Positions 8,214 through 14,235 of a DNA stretch of 14,235 bases are shown here, piece after piece. The notes beneath the pieces were generated by a model. It ran no database searches, was not told where the DNA came from, and was given only the letters and a program-made list of their open reading frames with translations. Source of the stretch: an uncultured Lachnospiraceae bacterium (lineage in GTDB: Bacteria; Bacillota; Clostridia; Lachnospirales; Lachnospiraceae); assembly GCA_910578845.1 (NCBI GenBank), contig CAJTSL010000029.1, positions 1 through 14,235 on the forward strand. Direction: 5' to 3'. Made by a program: the position numbers and the translations under genes. Numbering within the stretch: the stretch's first letter is position 1; each line of letters starts with the position of its first letter.

Positions 8214-8242
8214 ATTATATCTATAACCAGCTTATATGTCAA
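8214..8242 (-). promoter_or_regulatory. Consensus sigma-A promoter of the RNA polymerase gene
   Basis: On the minus strand TTGACA (8242-8237), a 17-base spacer and TATAAT (8219-8214) match the consensus at all twelve positions. Start of transcription is predicted near 8207. The leader to the ATG at 7997 is about 210 bases and holds two inverted repeats. The host enzyme, not the element's own polymerase, should therefore transcribe this gene. Confidence 0.9.
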
Positions 8243-8305
8243 GTATCTCTTGCTCACAGATCACTTTATCTATGGCAATCCCCCTTGATGCAAATCAGAA
8301 TATAC

Positions 8306-8334
8306 ATGACATCCCTCTCCGCCTATGATAAACT
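8306..8334 (+). promoter_or_regulatory. Probable promoter of the acyltransferase-like gene
   Basis: ATGACA (8306-8311) and TAAACT (8329-8334) are 17 bases apart and about 70 bases upstream of the ATG at 8403, on the plus strand. The match to sigma-A consensus is fair (five of six at -35, four of six at -10). The 9-base repeat ATTTTTCAT occurs twice downstream (8352-8360 and 8378-8386), of unknown meaning. Confidence 0.5.
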
Positions 8335-8402
8335 GTTCCTAACATAATCACATTTTTCATAGGCAACTGCCTGTCGTATTTTTCATTGCAAAAGGAGGAA
8401 AT

Positions 8403-9209
8403 ATGGAACATCAGGAACTATACGCGCTTTTAGAATTACCGGACGAGGTCGTCCATGCCCTAAATACATACGGGAATAGCAGAGACAACACGTTCCGGAC
8501 AACAGTACAAGACTTGATGGAAGACATCGAGCTTACCCTACAACTAGACAAGTCTATCCTGGCTGCCGTTACAGAAGACACTGACGGCTTCAAGACGTTA
8601 TGGGAAGAATTGAACATTGCCAAAGACGCCTATGACGAATATGTGAAAAAAGGCATTCCGACGTCTGTCTTCGTTGACACCATGAAATTCTGCACGCGTT
8701 TTTTGGCGGAATATCATAAGACCTACGGAAGCTACCGTTTCGTATGGGGATGGTGGTTCCCGAGGCAATTATCCCTACGGGAATACCGGATCGGCGCCTT
8801 AGAATACGAATTCTGTGAGAATGAATGTATCAGCATCCATATACCATCCGATGCGGACTTCTCAGAACAATCCGTCCTGCAATCCCTGTCCGGCTTCCAG
8901 GATTTCTGTAGGCAATATTATCCCGAACGGATTACCTGGAAAATGGAATGCAGTTCCTGGCTCTTATCCCCGGCGCTGCAAAATATCCTGCCTAAAGGAT
9001 CCCATATTTTGGCTTTCCAAAACCGATTCGATATAACGGAAACCGATTATGAAAGCATGAAAGTATTAGACTGGGTATTTCCCGGACATGAAACCGTTTC
9101 CGAAGCTCTCCCGGAGACAACCAGCCTACAGAAGAAGATGAAGGAATATTTGCTGGAAGGCAACTCAATAGGATGGGCCAGAGGCACTTTACTTCGCCGT
9201 CCGGATTAG
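8403..9209 (+). CDS. Acyltransferase-domain protein (NAT_N/GNAT_C-like), 268 aa
   Basis: The start is well set: AGGAGG lies four bases before the ATG. The protein is soluble, with no signal peptide. A helical N-terminal half (1-105) precedes a conserved-looking core: GSYRFVWGWWFPRQLSLREYRIGALEYE at about 109-136, ISIHIPSDA at 143-151, then CSSWLLSPAL at 183-192 and LPKGSHILAFQNRF at 196-209. This order (an R-x-G-x-L-E-Y/F strand, a HIP strand, an H/S-SWLL strand, a SNI-like F..RF strand) is what I recognise from Clostridial proteins annotated as acyltransferase domain-containing, with NAT_N followed by a GNAT-like C-terminal domain. The acceptor is unknown. It is divergent from the polymerase gene and ends four bases before the Pho box of the next gene. 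No terminator is visible between them, but the Pho box suggests the two genes are regulated separately. Confidence 0.75.
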   Translation: MEHQELYALLELPDEVVHALNTYGNSRDNTFRTTVQDLMEDIELTLQLDKSILAAVTEDTDGFKTLWEELNIAKDAYDEYVKKGIPTSVFVDTMKFCTRFLAEYHKTYGSYRFVWGWWFPRQLSLREYRIGALEYEFCENECISIHIPSDADFSEQSVLQSLSGFQDFCRQYYPERITWKMECSSWLLSPALQNILPKGSHILAFQNRFDITETDYESMKVLDWVFPGHETVSEALPETTSLQKKMKEYLLEGNSIGWARGTLLRRPD

Positions 9210-9213
9210 ATTT

Positions 9214-9267
9214 TTTACATAATCTTTACATTGCGATCCCTCTGATTTTACATAGAACTGGTATAGT
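9214..9267 (+). promoter_or_regulatory. Pho box and -10 element of the phosphate cotransporter gene
   Basis: TTTACAT occurs exactly three times, at 9214-9220, 9225-9231 and 9247-9253. Offsets are 0, 11 and 33, so all lie on the same face of the helix with one degenerate slot between the second and third. PhoB/PhoP boxes are direct repeats of about this sequence and period. TATAGT at 9262-9267 is the only good -10, and no consensus -35 stands at the right distance. This is the pattern of an activator-dependent promoter, and the PhoB-PhoR genes lie next door. Confidence 0.8.
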
Positions 9268-9298
9268 CATCCTACTACATAGAAAGTGAGGATGACAT

Positions 9299-11002
9299 AT
9301 GAACTTATCCAATATATTGACAATGATCGGCGGTTTGGCGCTTTTTCTTTACGGAATGCACATTTTAGGCAATGCGCTCACCAAAGTTTCCGGCAGCCGG
9401 ATGGAATCGCTGCTTGCCAAGATGACAGACAGCCCCTTAAAGGGCGTAGCTCTTGGCGCCGGCATAACCGCCATTATCCAGTCCTCTTCCGCTGCTACCG
9501 TAATGGTCGTAGGCTGTGTCAATTCGGGCATCATGCAGTTAGGCCAAGCCGTCGGCATTATCATGGGCGCTAATATCGGCACCACGATCACTTCATGGTT
9601 CTTGAGCCTTTCCGGGATTAAGAGCGATAATATTTTGCTCACGCTGCTCAAGCCGGAGACATTTTCCCCCCTGCTTTCCATGATCGGCGTCCTCTTTCTT
9701 CTGTTTAGCAAATCCGAGCGGAAGAAAGAAGTTGGCGGCATATTATTAGGCTTTTCCATTCTGATGTTCGGCATGGACACTATGGGCAACGCCATGGAGC
9801 CGTTAAAGGATATGCCTGGATTTACCCGCCTGTTCCTTGCCTTTTCCAATCCGGTGATGGGCATGATCGCGGGGTGCGTCTTGACCGCGCTGATGCAAAG
9901 CTCATCAGCTTCTATCGGCATCCTACAGGCGCTCTGCATGACCGGGACAATTCCTTATGCGGCTGTGCTGCCAATCATCATGGGACAGAATATCGGCACA
10001 TGCATCACTGCGCTTTTATCTTCTATCGGCACGAACACCCATGCCAAAAGAGCCGCCTTTATTCATTTGTATTTTAATCTGATCGGCACACTGCTATTCA
10101 TGGGCAGTTTTTATACCCTACATGCTTTTATCCCTTTCCGTTTCCCGGCACAGACCGCCACCCCCGCAGGGATCGCAGCGATCCATTCCTGCTTTAATAT
10201 TCTTGCCACGATTGTTCTGCTTCCGTTCTCCGGCAAACTGGTGAAGCTCGCAATCATATCCGTACGTGAGAGAAGCACCTCCAAGCCACTGGCACATTCA
10301 AATCCCCTTGCCGCGCTCTCTTATATGGATAAACGCTTCCTTGACAATCCTTCCCTTGCGCTTAGCCAATGCCACAAAGCCGCAGACGCGATGATGGCAT
10401 TAGCCAATGAAGCTGTCTCCGGCGCGCTCTCGCTGCTCTTCGATTACCAAACGGCAAAAGAAGATGCCGTAACAGAATTAAGAAATTGTGTTGAGAAATA
10501 TGAAGATGCAATCAATGATTATATGTCCCAAATCGGGCGTTGTCCCCTCTCTGCAAACGATTGGGAAGAGCTGGTCTATTTGCAGCATTGCGTCTGCGAT
10601 ATAGAGCGTATCGCCGGCTACTCCTCGAACATTCTTGAAAGCGTGCGCAAAATGAAGAAAAAGGATATACATTTCTCAAAAGAAGCAAAAACGGAACTTT
10701 GCACCTACTGTGATATCATCCTCGCCTTAATGAAACACGCTATGGGCTATCTGGAGAGCCATAGCCAGGATGATGCCGAAGAAGCCATACAATTAGCGCA
10801 CGAACAAGACTGTATGGAAAAGAGGATGCTAAAGAGCCACAAGAGGCGCCTGAAAAAAGGGAAATGCAGCGTCAGCCTTGGTTTTATCCTTGCTGATCTT
10901 CTCTCCCATTGCCGAAAAATTACCGAACATAGCCTACATGTCACTCATGCGCTGCCCCCCATCCTTCCAGCGCAGAGGCGCTACCCGGAAACATTACGCT
11001 GA
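9299..11002 (+). CDS. Na+/phosphate cotransporter with C-terminal PhoU-like domain
   Basis: Inner-membrane symporter of the NptA/PNaS type, 567 residues, expected to couple phosphate movement to the sodium gradient. The two family repeats are visible. The first has QSSSA at 61-65 and GANIGTT at 90-96; the second has QSSSA at 200-204 and GQNIGTC at 229-235. These Q-S-S-S loops form the substrate and sodium site. About eight hydrophobic segments span 5-320. After a linker, residues 350-540 are helical and hydrophilic, like the paired PhoU helices that bacterial members carry. GTGAGGATG lies just upstream of the ATG at 9299. The three-repeat Pho box at 9214-9253 predicts induction under phosphate limitation. 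The last 62 bases overlap, tail to tail, the end of the histidine kinase gene. Direction of transport (uptake or efflux, as for E. coli YjbB) cannot be told from the sequence. Confidence 0.92.
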   Translation: MNLSNILTMIGGLALFLYGMHILGNALTKVSGSRMESLLAKMTDSPLKGVALGAGITAIIQSSSAATVMVVGCVNSGIMQLGQAVGIIMGANIGTTITSWFLSLSGIKSDNILLTLLKPETFSPLLSMIGVLFLLFSKSERKKEVGGILLGFSILMFGMDTMGNAMEPLKDMPGFTRLFLAFSNPVMGMIAGCVLTALMQSSSASIGILQALCMTGTIPYAAVLPIIMGQNIGTCITALLSSIGTNTHAKRAAFIHLYFNLIGTLLFMGSFYTLHAFIPFRFPAQTATPAGIAAIHSCFNILATIVLLPFSGKLVKLAIISVRERSTSKPLAHSNPLAALSYMDKRFLDNPSLALSQCHKAADAMMALANEAVSGALSLLFDYQTAKEDAVTELRNCVEKYEDAINDYMSQIGRCPLSANDWEELVYLQHCVCDIERIAGYSSNILESVRKMKKKDIHFSKEAKTELCTYCDIILALMKHAMGYLESHSQDDAEEAIQLAHEQDCMEKRMLKSHKRRLKKGKCSVSLGFILADLLSHCRKITEHSLHVTHALPPILPAQRRYPETLR

Positions 11003-12287
11003 TCGTCGTACCCACGCCTTCTTCGCTTTCCAAAGCGATGCACGCACGATGTGCCTGCGCAATATGCTTGACAATTGCCAGGCCAAGCCCCGTGCCTCCT
11101 GTCTTCTTCGAGCGGCTCTTGTCCACACGGAAGAACCGCTCGAACACACGCTTCTGATATTGTGGGGAGATACCGATGCCATTGTCACGGACAGATAAGC
11201 GATCCGTTACGCTCACCCACACATTACCGCCTTTCTTATTGTATCGGATTGCATTATCGCATAGATTATAAATCATTTCCGCCAGCAATTCCCGGTCGGC
11301 ATCAATTAAAAGCGGCTCCCCTTCCAGCAAAAGGCAGACCTCATGCTTTGCTGCCACTGGCTCGAGTTTGTGGATACATTGGCGTGCGATCTCATATACA
11401 TTAACCCTTTCTAGGGACAGTGTATGTCCCTGCACATCATCCAGCTCCGACAATGCCAGGATATCATTGATCAATTTCAGTAATCTTTGCGCATTTTCAT
11501 GGATTTCTTCCGCAAAATGCCTGCTCTCTTTCTTTGTCGCCATGCCGTTTGCGATCAATTCCGCATAACCGGATATGGCCGTCAGCGGCGTCTTTAGCTC
11601 ATGGCTGACATTCGCGGTAAATTCCTGTCTGATCCTCGCGTTTTGCTTCACTTCTTCATGTTGTTCGCGTATCAGCTCCACAAAAGGGGTCAGTTCTTTA
11701 TAAGCATCCACATTTTCCAAATGGCTCATATCGTCCGCCATTTGCGCAATCGGCCTGACAAATGCTTTGACAAGCTTCCTGGCAATCCATGCGGATATCA
11801 GGAACGAAAATAATGCAATAAAGAATACGGCCGGTAAAATATTCTTATACACCTGTAAGATGCTCCCCGTTTCTTTCGCCATACGGATGATCGTGCCATT
11901 ATCCGCTCTCTTAGCATAGAAGAAGATGCTCTCGTCCATCGTCTGCGACTTCCGGATGCTATACCCTTCCCCGTTTTGTTGCGCATCCATGACTTCCGGC
12001 CTGCTGCTATGGTCAGTCGAAACAATTGCCGGCGTATAACTATCATATAATACGGAGCCGTCTTCCCCGATCCAGGTAATCCGCAGTTCATTTTCCGGCT
12101 GCACATAACCGTCTTCCTTCATCCGCTCGATCAGCCCTAGCTGCTCGATCATCTTCGCGCACGACGAAAGGCCTGCAAAAACCTCTTGTTGGAACAGGCG
12201 GTACGATACGATCGCCGTAAGAAGCACGGAGAGTAAAATGGAAACGGCAATCACGAACATAAAGTTTTGGTTCATTTTCCTAGTCAT
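10941..12287 (-). CDS. phoR: PhoR-type sensor histidine kinase
   Basis: 448-residue membrane kinase. Membrane segments at 10-29 and 150-169 flank an extracytoplasmic sensor of about 120 residues. A short linker follows, then the HisKA H-box FTANVSHELKTPL with phospho-acceptor H229. The ATPase domain has the N-box NLCDNAIRYN (341-350), the G1 box VRDNGIGI (366-373), the F-box ERFFRVDKSRS (383-393) and the G2 box GGTGLGLAIVKHI (397-409). All catalytic motifs are intact. The ATG overlaps the stop codon of the response regulator by four bases (ATGA), so the two are co-translated as one operon. The FTANVSHELKTPLT H-box, the sensor layout and a Pho box next door favour PhoR over other kinases of this group, such as WalK or ResE. 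No PAS domain is obvious. The C-terminus overlaps the cotransporter gene on the other strand. Confidence 0.85.
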   Translation of the reverse strand: MTRKMNQNFMFVIAVSILLSVLLTAIVSYRLFQQEVFAGLSSCAKMIEQLGLIERMKEDGYVQPENELRITWIGEDGSVLYDSYTPAIVSTDHSSRPEVMDAQQNGEGYSIRKSQTMDESIFFYAKRADNGTIIRMAKETGSILQVYKNILPAVFFIALFSFLISAWIARKLVKAFVRPIAQMADDMSHLENVDAYKELTPFVELIREQHEEVKQNARIRQEFTANVSHELKTPLTAISGYAELIANGMATKKESRHFAEEIHENAQRLLKLINDILALSELDDVQGHTLSLERVNVYEIARQCIHKLEPVAAKHEVCLLLEGEPLLIDADRELLAEMIYNLCDNAIRYNKKGGNVWVSVTDRLSVRDNGIGISPQYQKRVFERFFRVDKSRSKKTGGTGLGLAIVKHIAQAHRACIALESEEGVGTTISVMFPGSASALEGWGAAHE

Positions 12288-12970
12288 TCCCTTACTCCTT
12301 TATCCGCCAGATATCCTACATTCCTAATCGTCTGGATATGCGCTCCCGCATCTCCTAGCTTCTTGCGCAACGTCTTGATATGGACGTCCAATGTCCTTGA
12401 TTCACCGACAAAATCAATTCCCCATATTTTCTCCATGAGAACGTCCCGCGTAAGCACGACGCCTGCATTGCGCATCAGTAGAGATAACAGCTCAAACTCT
12501 TTATAAGTCAGGTCAACATGCCGTCCCGCAACCTGACAGGAACGGCTCGCCATATCCAGGAAAATATCCGACAATCTATAGGAAGCTTCTTCCAGCCCCC
12601 GGGCCGTCCTTCTTAACAACGATTTCACCCGCGATATTAATTCCATGACGCCGAAAGGCTTTGTCATATAATCGTCGGCTCCGGCATCCAGGCCTTTTAC
12701 TTTATCCATTTCCGTTGTTTTCGCCGTCACCATGATAATGGGCAGCATCTTCGTATCTGCTCCGGCACGCAGCTTCTCTAAGAGCGCAATCCCGTCCTCG
12801 TCAGGAAGCATGATATCCAGTATAATAAGGGAAGGCATCCTTTCCTTGAGCGCTTTCTTAAAATCAGACGCGCACGCAAACCCTGCTACTTCATACCCAC
12901 AGTTTTTCAAGGCAAACATTTCGATTTCACGAATGTTCGCATCGTCTTCCACCACATATAGCAAACTCAT
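12284..12970 (-). CDS. phoB: PhoB/PhoP-type response regulator (OmpR family)
   Basis: 228 residues, the usual length. The receiver domain (1-120) has the acidic pocket E8-D9-D10, phospho-acceptor D52 in LIILDIMLPDEDG, T82 and K104 (TKPF). The DNA-binding winged helix (about 130-225) has the OmpR-family pattern LTYKEFELLSLL, then R-x-L-x-x-x-IWG, then RTLDVHIKTLRKKLG and a C-terminal hairpin IQTIRNVGYL. GGAGG lies six bases before the ATG. Its own consensus promoter is at 12998-13026, and phoR follows with a 4-base overlap. The likely target in this window is the TTTACAT Pho box at 9214-9253. The assignment to phosphate control rests on that box and the neighbouring transporter, since the protein motifs alone do not separate PhoB from related regulators. 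Confidence 0.87.
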   Translation of the reverse strand: MSLLYVVEDDANIREIEMFALKNCGYEVAGFACASDFKKALKERMPSLIILDIMLPDEDGIALLEKLRAGADTKMLPIIMVTAKTTEMDKVKGLDAGADDYMTKPFGVMELISRVKSLLRRTARGLEEASYRLSDIFLDMASRSCQVAGRHVDLTYKEFELLSLLMRNAGVVLTRDVLMEKIWGIDFVGESRTLDVHIKTLRKKLGDAGAHIQTIRNVGYLADKGVRE

Positions 12971-12997
12971 CAGTATCCTCCATTCTCTCCTATCGTT

Positions 12998-13026
12998 AAT
13001 ATAGAAAATTTAAAACCATCTGTCAA
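12998..13026 (-). promoter_or_regulatory. Consensus sigma-A promoter of phoB-phoR
   Basis: On the minus strand TTGACA (13026-13021), a 17-base spacer and TATATT (13003-12998). Transcription should begin near 12991, about 20 bases before the phoB start. No TTTACAT repeat is seen near it, so there is no sign of autoregulation through a Pho box. Confidence 0.88.
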
Positions 13027-13122
13027 GGAACACCAAATAGCAATGCCTTTCTTTGGGCAATCCGCACATGTGTTCTTCTGGCGCACTCCTATCGCTTATG
13101 TTAATATAAGGGCAGGTATCAC

Positions 13123-13187
13123 AAATAGATATTACAAATAAGCATCATAAATAGATACCATAAATAAACACCATAAATAGACACCAT
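13123..13187 (+). repeat. Five tandem 13-base repeats upstream of the chromate transporter pair
   Basis: Five head-to-tail units, 13123-13135, 13136-13148, 13149-13161, 13162-13174 and 13175-13187, have the consensus AAATAGAYACCAT. The last three differ from each other at one or two bases and the first two are more worn. A partial sixth (AAATTA) follows. The array ends 28 bases before the ATG at 13216. It may be a regulator array, a leader expansion or a simple slippage product. No clear sigma-A promoter for the downstream genes could be picked out. Confidence 0.85.
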
Positions 13188-13215
13188 AAATTAAGAAAGA
13201 AATGAGATCACAATT

Positions 13216-13803
13216 ATGGAAAAGCATTGGAAAAAACAAGCGACGCTCTTTTTCACCTTTTTAAAAATCGGCGCTTTTACTTTCGGGGGAGGATATGCTA
13301 TGATCGCTCTCCTCAAGAACGAATTTGTCTCCCGGAGAAACTGGATGACAGAGGACGATTTCTTTGACATGGCTGCGATCGCCGAGTCCACGCCAGGCCC
13401 AATCGCCATTAACAGCGCTACTTATATCGGCTACCGTATGGCAGGGATGGTAGGCGCATTCGTCTCAACGATTGCTGTATGCCTCCCGTCATTTACGATC
13501 ATTTATCTGATTTCCCTCTATTTTGACGCCTTCTTGAGCTTACAATATGTACAGTATGCTTTCAAAGGCATTCAGGCGTGTGTCATTTATCTTATCCTGA
13601 CAACCGGCATCTCCATGGCCAAAAGCTTGAAACGTAATATCTTCTCACTCATCATGCTCCTCGCGGTTGCCTTTTCCATGGTGGTGTTCTCTCTCTTCGC
13701 CATCAATTTCTCCTCCGTGTTTTACATCCTGATTTGCGGCTTATTAGGAATGATTGGGTATCTTGCGGGAACTTACCGTCAGAAAGGAAAAAGAGAATTA
13801 TGA
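13216..13803 (+). CDS. Short-chain chromate transporter (CHR family), first subunit
   Basis: 195-residue membrane protein with one CHR domain, the short form that works as a pair, as in Bacillus ywrB/ywrA. Family motifs are KIGAFTFGGGYAMI (17-30) and AESTPGPIAINSATYIG (56-72), followed by hydrophobic segments at about 78-103, 115-135, 145-165 and 167-185. It should sit in the cytoplasmic membrane. Known members expel chromate, but many genomic copies have no tested substrate. The ribosome site before the ATG is weak (a GAAATGAG tract about ten bases off). The stop overlaps the next gene's start by four bases (ATGA), so the two are co-translated. Confidence 0.92.
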   Translation: MEKHWKKQATLFFTFLKIGAFTFGGGYAMIALLKNEFVSRRNWMTEDDFFDMAAIAESTPGPIAINSATYIGYRMAGMVGAFVSTIAVCLPSFTIIYLISLYFDAFLSLQYVQYAFKGIQACVIYLILTTGISMAKSLKRNIFSLIMLLAVAFSMVVFSLFAINFSSVFYILICGLLGMIGYLAGTYRQKGKREL

Positions 13804-14235
13804 TTTATGTAAACTTATTTTTTGAGTTTTTGAAAATCGGCACCGTTTCTTTCGGCGGTGGCTACGGAATGATCGCCCTCATCCGCGAAACTGCGTTGCA
13901 TCATAACTGGCTGACAGAGAGCGCGTTCATCAATCTGATCGCCGTCTCCGAATCTACGCCAGGCCCGATTGCAGTCAATATGGCTACCTTTATCGGGGCA
14001 GCAAAAGGCGGCATACTAGGTTCCTTCCTGGCAACGCTTGGCGTGGCTTTGCCCTCTTTTGCCATAATCCTCCTCATCGCCTCTACTATGAAAAATTTGC
14101 ATGATAATGCATATGTAAGAGCATTCCTTTCCGGGATCCGCCCATGTGTCGCGGGCATGATCCTGGCCACTGCCGTGACAATGTGGCTTAGCTCCTTTCT
14201 CTCTCTCAAACAAACAGGCGATAAGGCAAGCTGTG
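13800..14235 (+). CDS. Short-chain chromate transporter, second subunit, cut by window end
   Basis: The ATG at 13800 lies inside the stop codon of the preceding gene, and the frame stays open for 145 codons to the window end. It repeats the same family pattern: KIGTVSFGGGYGMI (12-25), SESTPGPIAVNMATFIG (50-66), then hydrophobic segments at about 72-97 and 113-135. It differs enough from its neighbour to be an ancient paralogue, not a recent copy. In split CHR transporters the two halves are thought to insert in opposite orientation and form one unit. The C-terminus is not in view. Confidence 0.9.
   Translation, partial: MIYVNLFFEFLKIGTVSFGGGYGMIALIRETALHHNWLTESAFINLIAVSESTPGPIAVNMATFIGAAKGGILGSFLATLGVALPSFAIILLIASTMKNLHDNAYVRAFLSGIRPCVAGMILATAVTMWLSSFLSLKQTGDKASC

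Noticed and set aside
8126..8347. Plus-strand open frame of 73 codons in the divergent gap
   Set aside because: It runs across the minus-strand promoter, the LexA box and the 10-bp inverted repeat, has no ribosome site and has an unlikely composition.
8361..8372. Short palindrome AGGCAACTGCCT before the acyltransferase-like gene
   Set aside because: Five-base stem with a two-base loop and no T-run; too small to call an operator or terminator.
9349..9939. Minus-strand open frame of 196 codons
   Set aside because: Antisense to the Na+/phosphate cotransporter, whose QSSSA and GANIGTT motifs prove the plus-strand frame.
13901..14209. Minus-strand open frame of 102 codons at the right end
   Set aside because: Antisense to the second chromate-transporter gene, which has clear family motifs and a coupled start.
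1..14235. CRISPR array, tRNA, rRNA, insertion sequence or integrase
   Set aside because: Looked for in both strands; no spaced direct repeats, clover-leaf end motifs or transposase/integrase motifs were found.

Overview
The window looks like a low-to-mid GC Gram-positive genome of the class Clostridia, most likely a gut Lachnospiraceae relative. This rests on strong AGGAGG ribosome binding sites, near-consensus sigma-A promoters, a Firmicutes-type LexA/DinR box and the families present; no marker gene fixes the species. It falls into two parts that meet in the roughly 400-base gap at 8004-8402.

The left part (1-8242), all on the minus strand, looks like one end of a prophage or phage-derived element. 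In transcription order it has: a near-perfect sigma-A promoter with a perfect LexA box at the expected start point; a leader of about 200 bases with two hairpins; a 1107-residue single-polypeptide two-barrel RNA polymerase of the YonO / crAss-like phage / eukaryotic RdRP superfamily, with active-site loop DYDGD; a 150-residue protein with a zinc ribbon at each end; an intrinsic terminator abutting its stop codon; and a phage tail tape-measure-like protein of more than 1300 residues that runs off the left edge. The likely reading is a DNA-damage-inducible element carrying its own non-canonical RNA polymerase next to a tail gene. This is the most interesting system in the window.

The right part (8403-14235) is ordinary chromosome: an acyltransferase-like protein (NAT_N/GNAT_C type), a Na+/phosphate cotransporter with a PhoU-like tail, a convergent PhoB-PhoR two-component system, and two overlapping short chromate-transporter genes, the second cut by the window end. 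Three TTTACAT repeats in 11-base phase sit just upstream of the cotransporter. They tie it to PhoB-PhoR as a small phosphate-starvation module. Five tandem 13-base repeats precede the chromate pair.

Almost all of the sequence is accounted for. The stretches without confident genes are 3927-4013 (terminator and leader of the tape-measure gene), 4467-4673 (a possible tiny ORF and no clear promoter), 8004-8402 (divergent regulatory region), 9210-9298 (Pho box) and 12971-13215 (phoB promoter and tandem repeats). No tRNA, rRNA, CRISPR array, integrase, transposase or insertion sequence was seen.
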